DNA of 64,000 nt from Cucumis sativus (Eukaryota; Streptophyta; Magnoliopsida; Cucurbitales; Cucurbitaceae): positions 20,011,489-20,075,488 of the forward strand of contig NC_026655.2 of assembly GCF_000004075.3 (NCBI RefSeq), given 5' to 3'. A program made the translations under genes and the position numbers. Below the pieces are notes generated by a model. It worked only from the letters and a program-made list of their open reading frames with translations. It did no database searches and was not told the origin of the DNA. Positions 24,301 to 36,973 of the stretch are shown here, piece by piece. The stretch's first letter is position 1. Each line of letters opens with the position of its first letter.

Positions 24301-27300
24301 CACTGAACTTGTCACCGAAAAAATTTATCATATTTATGTCATACCGTACATATTTATCAACAAACTGAGTATCAGTATCATAAACATGCTAGGAGCAAAC
24401 ACGTCATACTTACAGCATTTCCATGGCTGGTAACTTCCACACGTATGAAGGGATCTTTCCAGCAATGTTACAATTTCTCAGAACCCTAAAAGAGATAAGC
24501 GATGAAATTAGAAAAACAAGAAAACAAAAATAAAAACAGAACATATTCTAACGGATTATGCAGAGATTCCGGTCTAAAGATAGCAGACAGCATATATATT
24601 CAACATACAATCTAACCATGCCCGTCATGTTTGTCAACTCAGGAAAATCCTGCTTTGGCCCATTAATATCACTGATCCTTCTGTATTAATAAAGAAAAAC
24701 ATGAGTTTTATCATTCATCTGGTAGACTAAAAAATATGAAGAAATAAATTTGAGTACTACTCACAATTCTTGTAAGTTCCTCAGAATGGATATTTTTGAA
24801 GGAATTGGTCCCTGAAGTCCACTTGCATGCAGTTCTCTTCAATAATTCAATTTTAAATGGTATTAATAATTGAAAATGTAATTTAACATAGGGTTGTTTC
24901 TCAAAAAAATGAAGGAAACTTCAAAATTTTCTAAAAGAAATGGCTTACAATCTCTTGAGTAGTATCCAATTCTTTATGAACTCAGGTATGGATCCATTTA
25001 GGTTGTTATCATTTATCCGGCTGCAGCATGCAACGAGTGTAATTTGAATGAATGTGGATAAAATGAATGAAAGTACTTCAAGAAAGGTGAGCATAATAAA
25101 AACTTACAAATCTGTTAAGTTTTTCAAACCAGCAAATGTTGTCGGTATTGTGCCATTAAATTGATTAGATGATAGCAACCTGCATATACAGTGTTCAATC
25201 AATAAATTATCAACTTCATACCACAAAATAAAAAATTCAAACTTACAGGAAGAAAATTAGAATGTTAAAAGGAAGTTGATAACATCTTACAAGTATTGCA
25301 AGTTGCTTAACCTCCCAAGTTGTGATGGTATTGCACCAGTAAATTGGTTTCCTTCAAGGTTCCTGATTTTGTGAAACATATAAGTGATATATATGCACAA
25401 CAATGACGAAAAAAAAAATTACAACTCGATCTTCTAGAGCTATTAAATGAGTAGAAAGAGAGTTGAACAATGGGCTTTTATTTTGTTAAGGTAATGTAAA
25501 GCTGCACTTTTCATATAATCAAAAACCAAAACACCATACCCTGAAAATAGAAAAAAGAGAATGAATATACTATGACAACTTACAGTGATGTTAGAGTAGT
25601 AATATTCCACAATGCGTCTGGTATTTCCCCTGTCAACCGATTAACAAGAAGAGAGCTGCAAGATATTCACTAGAAGTTTATTAGAGGAGTTAATCAGGAC
25701 ATCAACAACAAAAAAGACAAGATTTTACATTGTTGTCAGCCGTGTTGAAGCCCATTCTCGAGGTATGTTACCATGAAGGTAATTGTAAGCAAAATCACTA
25801 CACCAAGTCAAAAAGTGATAAGAGTTTCCTAATGAAAAAATGTCTACATAAAACTTTAGGATATAATATAACTGCACTTACACTTCTTTCAGGTAAGGAA
25901 GTTTGACTATTTCAGGAGGAAGAACACCTGGCAGATTGTGATTTTTTAATTCTCTGATATCAAAAGAAAACAAAAAAATTAAACTACAATTTGAGAACTA
26001 AGAACAAGTCGAGTATTGGTAGGAAAAGAATTTGATTAACAATATAATGCAAAAGGAATTAATGGTTAACTTCATGATTTATGAGAGGCACAATTTATTC
26101 CAATGATAATAATAACAATAATGTTTAGGCTGTTTCATTCACGAAGTGTGCAAAACAAGTGAACGTTAGTACAAATGCAACTGGTGTCCCCTTACATGGT
26201 GGAATTTCATCCTTCTAACATTGATTCACTCAACTAGACCCTTGTTTTCATGATTAAAATTTCAATGATTGGCATTTGGCAACAATCATTATCTTCAAGA
26301 ATACTATTTGAACCATGGCAGCCACCTCTGATCAAACTCCTATATCTGAGAACCTTTTACATTCAGGTCAAAAAGAAAGAAAATGATCCAACTTATCAAC
26401 AAAGTGGAGATTCTTAGCATCCAACTAAACTTAAATTATAATGCAATTTCTTTCAATGAGACATACATAGATGTAAGGAAATCCATTTTGGATATGTAGA
26501 GCTATCATAGTGTCGTTGATTATAGAAGTTTAAGCGGAACAGAATATGACACCAGACAGACAACAAACCAAGCCAGTAATCAATATTGAGAAATAAGATA
26601 AGATGATTATACATCCTTACGACATGACAAAATGTGCTATTCTCGATGCTGCAATCACAATCAATGTTAGTCTCAGATCCCCTGGGAGATTTTTCTGCCA
26701 CCCCAAACATCTCAACAACACAGGAGTCACTATTGAATTTCCAATAAACTGCACCTAATGTTCTCGTAATTTGCTGTAGTACATCAACTATAAAAAATTG
26801 AAAGGCATAGGTTAGAGATATGTTATTTATGATACGAGTGATAAACAACCATGAATGATAAATATCAGGCAACATTCAAAATGTATAATATTTTGGTTAT
26901 ACTTGGTTCAACTAAGAAAAGAAAATTTGTTCCCTTCTTTTATGAGAAAAAGGGCATTGCAGTTCTCATGTCAAATGTTCAACAATCATAATTTAATCTA
27001 ATCGTGTCAATAATTGTCATGGAATTTTTGGGCTAATTTATTAGTGAACTGTGAAGTATATGATACATTGTTAAATTTGATAGTATGGGGTTCCATCTCA
27101 AAACCAATTGGCAATTAGAGGAGTAGCCCACCTATCTTATATGGAGCATGAGTCCCCTTGATTTTTCCAATGTGGGACTCTCAACTTCTCCAATATGCCC
27201 CCTCAAGATGGTGTCTCTTTTGGGTTCACCTATCTTGGACCGATTACCCGTTTGGGCTTTACTGGACTCTGATACCATGTTAAATTTGATAGTATGGGGT

Positions 27301-29160
27301 TCCATCTCATAACCAATTGGCCATGTGAGGAGTAGCGCATCTATGTTATATAGAGTATGAGTCCCCTTGGTTTTTCCAATGTGGGACTCTTAACTTCTCC
27401 AACATACATAATATCATTTCAGGAAAATTGGTGTTTGGTTTACCAATGATGATGGTGAGGGTGGCTGGGCATAAGCTGTATCTGTTATTTTCTTGCCATG
27501 AGCATATATGATGAGACAGGACAGCGCTTTCAAAGAAGGAAGAATAACACCTTCAATCAACACTAGTTTCATGATGGTAAGCTATATCTATATTTAGATT
27601 ACGTATACTTAAATCTACGAACAACCCCACTAGATCCAAGCCCTCAATCTTCTTTCTTGTTGTCAAACTAGATATTTCGACTTGCAAGAAACAAGGAAAT
27701 GTCCTTCAAACAACAACAAGCCTCCTAGAGCAGTGAGTAGTGAATGATTTTTTTATTTTTTTTTTTGATAAAAGACATGTATATCCATATAACAAAAGAG
27801 AACAACCTAATGGCAAGGGGCAAGAGGGCCCTCCCCAAAAGAAACTAACAAATGATGGCCTTCCAATTGTTGAAAATCATAGAAATGTTATAGTTACAAA
27901 AGTATTTGGTGTAATTCGTAGTCCACAAAGAAGTTGTGTGTTGCAACACAGTCCAAAAAAAATCAAAAGAATTATAGCTATCTTAAAAAATTCTACTATT
28001 CATTTCTTTCCAAATGCACCACAAAAAGGGTAGTGAATGTTGAACAATACACTTCGCTTGTGCTTCTTCAAACAGCACGAAAATGTCCACAGTCTAACAG
28101 GCACCATCTCCTATCTTTAGATGAACCAATTCCACCCCCATTTGAGAGGTGTAATGATCTTAGCAATGGGCACCCGCTGCTTAGCAAGTGCTGGTTGCTC
28201 ACTTGTTAAGAAACCACCCAAGCTTGTCACTAAACTCCAACAATTCAGAATTTGAAGCAATAGCTAACGCTCCCAACTGAACAATTCTGAGCAGCTAACA
28301 TCAATGCAAAATCAAGGAGAAGATGCTTTTGGAAATCAATAAGCTAAATATAAACTACTGATGTACAAACATTGTTCCTCAATGCTCAGACACACTATGC
28401 TCACTGCTATCCCCAAAGCACCATTCCCTCAAGTAAAACCTACAGGCAGCTCCACATTACGAAATACAAATACTTGTGGAAGTTGAATGAAGCATCAAAC
28501 AACAGACAAGATAAAATTATGGGAATCTCTCTGTCTTTTTCTTGTAAAGAAATATTATGGCAATCTAATTCTTCAGGGCGACTTTCTATTAGAATGACAA
28601 ATCTAATTACTTAAATTTAGTTTTCTCCACTCTGAACTGTTTAGGCAACAAAGACTAGATGGATGTTGCAATCTTTCACACTGTTGACATGCTCATGTTG
28701 ATGTCAATCTAAAAGTTAGTGTATTATAAAAGGACTGACTGAAAGAAATAATTAATAATGTCTGTGTGTGTTGTGCGTGTGTGTGTGTGTATTAGAGAGC
28801 AAAAATTTTATAATCCCAAAACTCGTGTGCAAAATTGATGTCAGCAAATCTTCAAACAATCCTTGGATTAAATATCATAAGCGGTCAAAAATCATATAAA
28901 ATAGATTCTGACACAGCAGAAGCTCAACACTCCAACAGACAACATAGTAGATGCTCAAACCATTTTGTATATGGCAGCTAAAAAAACTCAGCAAGAAAGT
29001 TCTATTGTGGTGGTTGTGAAGGAGGAACCATATCTAGCAAAAAAGGAAAAGGAAAAAGAATTGTACCCTCTTCTTGGGGAACCTTGGAATTTGCAAATCC
29101 GAAGAACATGAAGCAATCCACCACAAGAAAAATGAGAACAAAGAAGCTCTTGGTCACCAT
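18380..29160 (-). CDS. LRR-malectin receptor-like serine/threonine kinase (LRR-RLK subfamily VIII-2)
   Basis: Twenty-four exons, minus strand: 29067-29160, 26613-26787, 25882-25953, 25729-25797, 25584-25655, 25291-25362, 25108-25179, 24949-25020, 24765-24836, 24609-24680, 24414-24485, 23069-23137, 22845-22910, 21996-22058, 21865-21912, 21696-21739, 21052-21440, 20777-20975, 20206-20367, 19841-19959, 19554-19764, 19136-19373, 18880-19030, 18380-18763. They sum to 1018 residues with every phase closing. Signal peptide 1-24, Cys cap ([13 protein letters not shown]), about ten LRRs each on a 66-72 bp exon, malectin domain (about 402-597), one TM helix (about 613-637), then kinase. Kinase motifs [31 protein letters not shown] and APEYA are complete, so it should be an active RD kinase. 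It resembles Arabidopsis At1g53430/LIK1-type receptors of the plasma membrane. The exon 2 donor (GGAT/GTATAA) is chosen because it restores CHVVRIELKNHN. The exon 19 donor could be 6 nt earlier. Confidence 0.93.
23557..23884. mobile_element. MITE-like element with terminal inverted repeats in an LRR-RLK intron
   Basis: Begins AAGGTTAAAAACCACTTG and ends AAAAGTATTTTTAACCTT; the inner sequence has several 'TTTAGTCC(C/T)T' words. The ends form an inverted repeat of at least 11 bp. No transposase and no clear target-site duplication. It lies within the 1.3-kb intron between LRR exons 11 and 12. Confidence 0.55.
27069..27195 (-). repeat. 3' LTR of the TRIM element
   Basis: 127 bp; minus strand starts TATTGGAGAAGTTGAGAG (first TG mutated to TA) and ends AAATTTAACA. 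It aligns end to end with the other LTR with about ten or so mismatches. Confidence 0.9.
27278..27404 (-). repeat. 5' LTR of the TRIM element
   Basis: 127 bp; minus strand starts TGTTGGAGAAGTTAAGAG and ends AAATTTAACA, with canonical TG...CA termini. It directly abuts the primer-binding site. Confidence 0.9.
27747..28215 (-). mobile_element. LINE (L1-type) 3' remnant in LRR-RLK intron 1
   Basis: The minus strand encodes a broken C-terminal ORF2-like stretch ([13 protein letters not shown], stop, then [12 protein letters not shown] and FNNWKAI), like the zinc-binding end of plant non-LTR reverse transcriptases. It terminates in an A-rich tail (T-rich on plus, 27747-27769). The 5' limit is uncertain. 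Confidence 0.55.
28762..28790. repeat. (GT)n microsatellite
   Basis: Imperfect GT run interrupted by TTGTGC, in intron 1 of the receptor kinase. Confidence 0.85.
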
Positions 29161-32100
29161 CATCAACGAACTGTTTCTTCAAGAGATATTAAGCTCAAAC
29201 TACCATAGATTGAAAGCCCAAAGTAAGCACAAAGCCCCAAAACTAGAAATGACAAGCAACAGTATCAGTAACAATGAACAAATAAAAATCAACAGCGATA
29301 CAGACAGATTAATTGTCCAATCAGTGTACACCACCCGTTCAAATTTACCTGGTTTGAAATTTCTAAGGATGTGGGTCTGGAATGAAACTCTTTTCCTCCT
29401 CCCTAATAATGAGATTGAACAAAACTCACCCAAAAATTGGTTCACAGAACTTTTGGGGAAATGGGTTTCCTTGCCTTTTCATTTCAGAGTGCTAATATCT
29501 TCAAACATCCATAATCCAAGCAGCTGAAATGGGTTACAAGGAACCAAACCCAAAAACCCAGATGAAGATATTTAAGTGGAGCTGACAAAAAAATTCAGAG
29601 CTTCAAGGAAAATTCCTAATGGTTCGCTGATTTAAGACATATTTGTTTGAATTTAAGAAATCAAAAGGCTAGTAGAATTGTTTGGAGGCGAAATGCAAGA
29701 GCGTCCATGTGAAAATGAAAACTTTTTAGTAACAGTGATACAATTGAATATTGGAAACAAGCTAATCCCAGTAATAAAATTCAAATACTTGGCTTCACTT
29801 GGATTTGATATTCCTTAAAGATAAGCTTTTCTATAATTATTTAAGACAGAGCCTAACTCAAAAAGCTTCATCGTGGCAGTATATAAACTGTAGATATTAG
29901 TTAATTCGTCGTCTCTTTTCTCAATTTGACTGTGTGATCTTTTACCCGAATTTTTATTATTATTCTTTTTTTTAGTAAGAATCATTGTTCATATTAAAAG
30001 CAGATGGAAAATGATCGTGCAGTTAAATTTGTGAAGTTCGCTCATCAATTAGAACTATATATCTTTGCGTGGAGTGAGTGGAGATGACTTCCTCCTCCCC
30101 TTTTCATTCTCCATTTTATTGCGATCTCTTTCTTTCAAAATTCTCTCGTTTTAATTCGATAAAAATGTATAAACATAGTGTTTATCAAATTAAAAATTTT
30201 CATTAATTTTCTTTTTCTCTTTATGAAAATATCCGTTTCAATGATTAATTATAATGAAGAATTTTAATTTGAAGAGACATTGGTTAAATTTTTTGTGGGA
30301 CAAATTAACGAGTCATCAAATTGTATATACAAAGGTTAATGTTAAAACATATGTCGGTGGCTTGAAATTTAAATATATTTACAACAACCGTCTTCGTGAA
30401 TATCGATTATTTAACTATTTAATGTCCTAAATCACCTCTTGTCCAAACGAACACTCACGTTGGCAAAATATATAAACGAGCCCTAGCAATAGCATTAGAA
30501 GCTGAATTCTTCGTATTTTGTTTGCTTTCTTTGAATAAATTGATCCAATTGTAGCATAATAATGAGGTATATATTTTCCAAATAACTAAACTTAATATAC
30601 CTTGGTATATATGAAATATATGTCAAATATATAACTCAATAGAAACTAAAGTAGTTAATGTGATATTTCATTGTTCTAACAATATTTAAAAATAATAATA
30701 AAATTAACTAGACTTATTTTATTATTCTAATTACGATATTTAAAAATAACAATAAAATTAACTAGACAATGGTGTGTATATATATATATGAGATAATAGC
30801 TTGAAATGAAAAAAATTAAAGCAAACTATATGAACTATTCTATGAACTATTCTAGACAAGCTAAAATAAGTCCGCGTTATATAAAAATAGCATTATAATG
30901 ACATACATATGTCGTAGAAATATATTAGATATATTCTACGATTTGGTATGAATATTGACTCATTTCTTTATACATTTCAAACATTTGACATTTAATTTTA
31001 AACCATATGCAAGAGGGGTGTTTTTGTCTTAAATTAATTTTATAAACTTATTTTTAGAAAAAAATCAAATATAAAGACATTTATGAAATATATGACTAAA
31101 AAGATCTTTTTAATTTATTAAAAATAAGTTTAAGAATAATTATAAAAAGTAGCAAATTTGACCAAATATTTATAATAAGCTATAACAATATATTAGAGAT
31201 TCTATCAGTAACATTGGATAGTCATTGATATCCTTCTATCAATAAAAAGGTATCAATCACTATTAAATTTATTATAACTAATAAATATTTTAATTTAAAA
31301 TAGTCCGTAAGTTTAATACTTCTAATGGGATAAGTGATTTTGTATTAATAAAAAATAATAGATTTCTGATTTATGGTTGTTATTGAAAGCCTGGTTCATT
31401 TTTAAATAATGAGATAAGTGATTTAAAATAAAAGTGTTGAACTTGTAAGAGATTTTTTTCGTTAATTCATACTGAAATTAACTCTTTTTTTTTTTTTTAT
31501 AGAAAGTTTAAAAGAAAAAAAGTTAATTGAAAAGTAATATAATTGACAACCAAACTTTAATTTTGTTTTCCAATTGAAAAATAGAAATGGCGGTAGTTGC
31601 ATACTTTGACAAAGAGACCATGTCATGCATATTACAAATCCATGCTTTGTGTGTACTGTGTAGGTATGCAATAGCCAATATGCATTGCTTTGACCTCAAA
31701 TTAACAAAAGAATATAATTTTTTATAAGGAGGTCTTTTGGGGTAATGAATGGAGTATGTGAAGTTGTGGAATATACAATGTAAAATGTTTAAGAGAGGGC
31801 ATGGATTTCACTTTTTATTTGTTGGCTCTGCAATTTAACAGTGAGAATAGATAGGAAAATAATACTAATTTAAAGTGAAAATAAATAAATATTATGTGGA
31901 AGTCTACCCAAAAGGTACAATTAGAAAAGAAAATTTCTATGAAGGATATAATAAATGTGTGTCACTTTTGAAAAACAAACATTTGACTTTTCTTTTTAGT
32001 TTGACCAATTGGACACACCCTATTCACCATGCATATATTATTATTGCATCCAACCAAAATATACATATATTATTGCATCTTAAATCCCTAGTTCCCTACT

Positions 32101-34045
32101 GGGTCACAACTAATTAATCATAAATTAAGGTACGGTTACATTCAGATATCTAAATTTTTTCTTGTTGACTAGGGTTGGATGTGTTGTCACGTAAGATTAG
32201 TTGAGGTATAAGTAAGATCGAGCTAGACGCTCATGGATGTATAAAAAAGTTGTATATTAAAATTTGTTGGATTTTTAGAATTTTAATTCATAGATTTTTA
32301 CTTTCTTAGTCAGTCGAAATTTAACCTTTCGTAAAGTTGTGAGTATGGGTATTTATCCATTATAATGTATAAGTGATATTGGATTGGTTTTCCTTTGGTT
32401 TTAGCCTAAACCACGAACGAAAGAGAACCGATTAATATAGCTAAAATAGGAACCAAAACTAATATTCGATAAAGGGTAAAGTTGTCGTTTGGTTTGGTTA
32501 TATTAAGAGTATTTAATCCAAAATTGGGGTAAGGTTGAGTTTTGACATTTTGATAAAAGCATATATTCAGGTTGTCCCATTTCAAATTGGGTTTCTCCCA
32601 TTATTGATTAATCACCTCTACATCCTTTTATCTTTATCTTTCTTTGCTACATCTCTAAATTCTTTTCATTACACAAAATAATCATCAAAGTTTCATCAAC
32701 CAATTTATTTTGTAAGTTTAGTATTAATTTATATATTTAAATTTGATTAGTAATATTGAGATTTATTAAAATGGGAAGCCAATGGAAGAAAAACACAAAA
32801 TAAAAGAAAGATAGAAAGACAAAAAAAAAAGTGAGAAGAAAATGGGTTGGCTAAGAGCCCACATGTTCCCATTAAGTCAAATGCTATATTAAATGTAAAG
32901 CTTGAAAATTCTTACTAAAAAAATTATTTAGAAATCTCAGAATTTCTTAATCTACACACTACCTACTTTTCTTAAATGATTTTAACGCTGTTGTTTATTA
33001 TCGATAATCGATAGAATATGAAATTTTGTTATAATTTGTAAATATTTTTTTATATAATAATTTTCTTTTTGAAAAGGATAAAGCACACGCAATTGAAGAA
33101 TTCAAATTTGAGATTAAGTCAAATCCCTGCCAAATAATAAAAAAAAAAATACTTCTCTAAGATGAGATTGAAAATTCCTTGAGAATATGGTTCTAAATTT
33201 TTTTAAAAAAATAAAAATAAAATCCCAATACCATCTGTTAAAAGTGGTTAATTATAGTCTTACAATAAAATAAAATAAGTGCACATACCTAAAATCCTTG
33301 ATGCTAAAATTTAGGAAAGGTATATACGATTCTATGTTGTGGTAATAACTGTGAATTTATAGTTTAGAAAAAACTGCTACTTGGAAGACAAGAAAGACAT
33401 GTACATCAGGGTGAATACTTGCTACACAACCTAATTTTATGCTTAAGTTAGCATGGAAAGCTATGTAGAAGAATGGAAATTTTTGGATGTGAGTTCATTT
33501 ATCCATCTCTGGAGCTATCATGATGCAATTAAAAGTGTAGTTGATGTTGACTTATGGCTTTCTCTGAGGCTTCATATATTGTAGCATTAGGATTATAACC
33601 TCTTGGCTTTCAGTGTTGGGGTGTTACGAGGGGCATGCCTTCTTTGATATTTTTCTAGGCTCGGTCTCGGCCAACCAAACCACCTTCTCTTACCTATCTA
33701 TTGGGCCTAGGATGATCCGTTCAGTCAGAGGCATATCTAGAATACGAATGAAAGCATAAATTTAATTACTGGCTTATCAACCTTATCTTACACAAATTAA
33801 CTTTTTTAAACAATTAAGAATAATTTAAATTAAATAAACATGTTTGAATTACAAAATCAATGTCTTAGAAGCAATTGATAGCTACAAAGCAAGAAGCAGA
33901 TGGAGCTTGCTGGCTAAGCTCCTTGAACTCTTATCTCCAATGGGCTACACCAGACAAGAAGAAATGTACAAGTACAAGACACCAGCAAGACATTGGAAGA
34001 ACCGTAGGAACTTTTCTGAAGTATTTAGAATGTCCTAATATAAAC
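29161..34045. other. Spacer between divergent genes
   Basis: Contains the promoter/leader region of the receptor kinase (right after 29160) and about 4 kb of AT-rich sequence. Two copies of a word of about 28 bp (ATTTAAAAATAA(T/C)AATAAAA) lie near 30683 and 30738. The short frames at 33844-34075 show no family match. Confidence 0.6.
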
Positions 34046-34049
34046 ATCA

Positions 34050-34057
34050 TATATAAG
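34050..34057 (+). promoter_or_regulatory. Putative TATA box of the GH9 gene
   Basis: TATATAAG about 325 bp upstream of the assigned ATG. This predicts a leader of about 295 nt, which would contain a 46-codon upstream frame (ATG at 34193, stop at 34331). Confidence 0.4.
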
Positions 34058-34376
34058 GAAAAAACACACCTATAAACAAACAGTCTTCTTTTTATCCTTT
34101 GTATCTTTCAATGGAACTCATTATTACTTTCACAGAAATTCATATCCAGTTGATTTCTGAGGTTTTCTTACCCTTTCAAACTCGAATCAGCCATGTATTT
34201 CAAAACTTCTAATCAGACTGGACACAGTTTCAAGGAAATCAGTGACAGTTTAAGCTTCCAAAGTCTATCTTCAATGGAATCTTCTTCCACTCCTCCTATG
34301 ATCCAAGAATCTCTATCAACCATAACGCCTTGATTCTTTCAAAGTTCTCAAAACAGACGGTTTCTCATCAAAGCTA

Positions 34377-36973
34377 ATGATGCAACCAGAGAGATCTGTC
34401 CACACAGAACATGAAGCAGATCGTTTTCTTAGCACGACACGACTTAACTTCAATGCCTTTTCTGAATCTTCTATTGAATATAATTCAATTCCTTCACCAT
34501 ACTCCAAGTCCTTTGACTTCAAGATCGTTATATCAAATCAAAGACGTTTCAAATGGTGTTCTTACATTTCAGCTTTGCTGCTACTGCTAATCATGGCACT
34601 TACACTTCTCCTTCAGTTTTTGCCTCACAAACATAATCTTCACGAAGCATCAAACAATTACACAGTTGCAGTAAATCAAGCACTAAAGTTTTTTGATGCT
34701 CAAAAATGTAGAAATCCTCCTTAACTAAAAATGTTATGATGAACTTTTCATGCCCGACTGATAAAAAGCTTTTCTCAGCTGGTAGGTACCCGAAAAGTAG
34801 TCCAGTCAAGTTTCGGGGAGATTCAGGCTTGGAAGATGGGGTTTCAAGCAATAAACCAGATGGTCTCATTGGTGGTTTCTATGATTCTGGAAACAACATT
34901 AAGTTCACTTTCCCTACAGCTTATACCATTACTCTTTTAAGCTGGAGTGTGATTGAGTATCATCCGAAGTATGCAGACATGAATGAGCTTGATCATGTAA
35001 AGGACATCATCAGATGGGGAACTGAATATTTGCTCAAAATTTTTGTAGCCCCAAATGCAACTTCTGATCAAACCATAATATATTCTCAGGTAAGTCATAT
35101 CCCGATCAAGATACTTTTAGTGCAATTACCTCAACATTGAATTCTCCATGTCATGTTTATTACGTAACAGTCAACATCTCCAATGTGTGATCCTAGGTTG
35201 GCAGTTCCAGTAATGATAGTAACGCTCAAACCAATGACAACTGCTGGCAAAGACCAGAAGACATGATGTACCCCAGACCCATTTCAACATGTGATGCCCG
35301 GGCTTCGGATCTTGCTGGAGAAATCGTTGCAGCATTATCAGCTTCATCATTAGTATTCAGAGAAGATACCAACTATTCAAGAGAATTAGCAAAAGCTGCA
35401 GAAAAATTGTTTCAGCAAGTGACTAAATTAGACCCAATTGAGCAAGGAACTTACAGCTCAGTTGATTCTTGTGGAGGAGAAGCAAGAAAGTTCTACAACT
35501 CATCAAGTTACACGGATGAATTGATATGGGCAGGAACTTGGCTGTTCTTTGCAACTGGAAACACTTCATATCTTTCATATGCCACTGATGCTGTCCGATT
35601 TCAGTTAGCACAGAGTGAGGAAGCAAGTATTGGCAGAGGAATTTTCAATTGGAACAATAAGTTCAGTGCAACCGCGGTAACTCCAAATGTCTTATTTGAA
35701 TTTCTGATAAAATGTAAAAGATCGAAGACAGATTTGACAAATGGCTTACATTACCACATTTTCCATAGGTATTATTGACACGCCTTCTCTACTTTCATGA
35801 TACTGGCTATCCATATGAATATGCCTTAGGAGTATCATCAAATATGACAGAAATCCTCATGTGTTCTTATCTCATTGATCAACACTACGACAGGACACCT
35901 GGTAAACCATCCGTTCAGATCCCATGCATCAAAAACTTACTATCCCCACCGATTATTTTGTCAACAACAAGAATATGTCTAAGTTTGTTTCCAGTAATTG
36001 GGTAATCTTCCAATTGTTAATGTAGGTGGATTGATCCTCCTAAGGCCTGATGATGGAGCACCACTCCAATTTGCTGCAACAGCATCATTTCTCAGTAAAT
36101 TGTACAGTGATTACCTTGATCTTTTGGGAGCATCTTACATGAGTTGCATTTTTGCCAATCCTGGCTTTTCTTTGGAAAAGTTGCGGAGCTTCTCCAACTC
36201 TCAGGCAAGTGCTGTATTAAGAATCATTTCTTTGTCTTCCATTTCAAAAAACAGAAAAACGTAGAGCATTATAACATTCCCCAAAAATCACCTCTGGTTA
36301 AATGATCCAGGGAGCAATAAGACAACGTTTTTAAATACCTTTTTCTTTAGTAAAGGAAAAACATAATGCTCTAGATTCTAAAATAAATAAAACTAATATT
36401 GAACTGTATTTTGAGAAATATTATCTTTATGTTTTCAAAAGAAGTTTTCACATTTGTTAATTGGAAAACGAAACCAAGCAATTGTTAGAAACATTGACAT
36501 AAAGATTTTCAACCGAAGTCTAACAATCCTTAAGTAAGATATAAGAATTTAATAGTATTCAAAATTTTCAGCTCAACTACATACTCGGGGATAATCCGTT
36601 GAAAATGAGCTACGTAGTTGGCTATGGAAACAATTTCCCCACCCATGTCCACCACAGAGCTGCTTCAATTCCTTGGGATGGTCAGTTCTATTCATGTGCT
36701 GAAGGAGATAGATGGCTGTTATCAAAGGCTTCAAATCCAAATATTCTTTCCGGAGCCATGGTGGCTGGTCCAGACATGTTTGACCATTTCTCAGATGATA
36801 GGGAAAAACCTTGGTTTACTGAACCAAGCATAGCAAGCAATGCAGGTTTGGTCGCAGCACTTGTTGCTCTAAATGATTATCCAGGCGACACCTCAGATTT
36901 TAATGGAAAGGATTTAGGCATAGATAAGATGTCAATCTTTGATAGAATCCCCAAGGCTTCTACAGCTCCTTGA
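34377..36973 (+). CDS. Membrane-anchored endo-beta-1,4-glucanase, KORRIGAN type (GH9 class A), with altered catalytic base
   Basis: Exons 34377-34707, 34779-35089, 35197-35676, 35769-35901, 36026-36204, 36572-36973; 611 residues, phases close. Intron 5 has a GC donor (CAG/GCAAGT). A cytosolic N-terminus is followed by a TM helix (about residues 65-85, YISALLLLLIMALTLLL), then the GH9 domain: SGRYPKSSPVKFRGDSG, RWGTEYLLK, CWQRPEDM, QLNYILGDNPLKMSYVVGYG, THVHHRAASIP, FTEPSIASNAGLVAAL. KORRIGANs act with cellulose synthase at the plasma membrane, Golgi and cell plate. The usual YDAGD motif reads YDSGN (bases 34880-34894), so the second Asp, the general base in GH9 enzymes, is Asn. The acid Glu (TEPS) and the HHR signature are kept. 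It may be a weak or inactive paralogue (KOR3-like). No frameshift or premature stop. Confidence 0.93.

Larger units (their letters stand above)
27069..27404 (-). mobile_element. Intact TRIM (miniature LTR retrotransposon) in LRR-RLK intron 1
   Basis: Two 127-bp direct repeats flank 82 bp of internal sequence. Read on the minus strand, the LTRs run TGTTGGAGAAGTT...AAATTTAACA. Right after the first LTR is TGGTATCAGAGTCC, a primer-binding site for initiator-Met tRNA, and right before the second is the purine tract CTTGAGGGGGCA. The element is flanked by a 5-bp target-site duplication TACAT (27064-27068 and 27405-27409). There is no coding capacity, which is typical of TRIMs mobilised by other elements' proteins. 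It has the same orientation as the host gene. Confidence 0.92.

Noticed and set aside
26613..26627. Alternative exon 2 donor (CATGTC/GTAAGG) in the receptor kinase
   Set aside because: It has a better donor consensus but throws the LRR region out of frame; the GTATAA donor restores the frame and the conserved residues.
27740..28209. Two plus-strand frames in receptor-kinase intron 1
   Set aside because: They are antisense to a LINE ORF2 remnant with an A-tail on the minus strand.
33844..34075. Overlapping small frames upstream of the GH9 gene
   Set aside because: No homology, mutually overlapping, and located at the probable promoter.
34708..34778. Apparent in-frame stop in the GH9 gene after DAQK
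   Set aside because: It is an intron with good GT-AG borders; splicing gives DAQKSGRYPKSS, so the gene is not broken.
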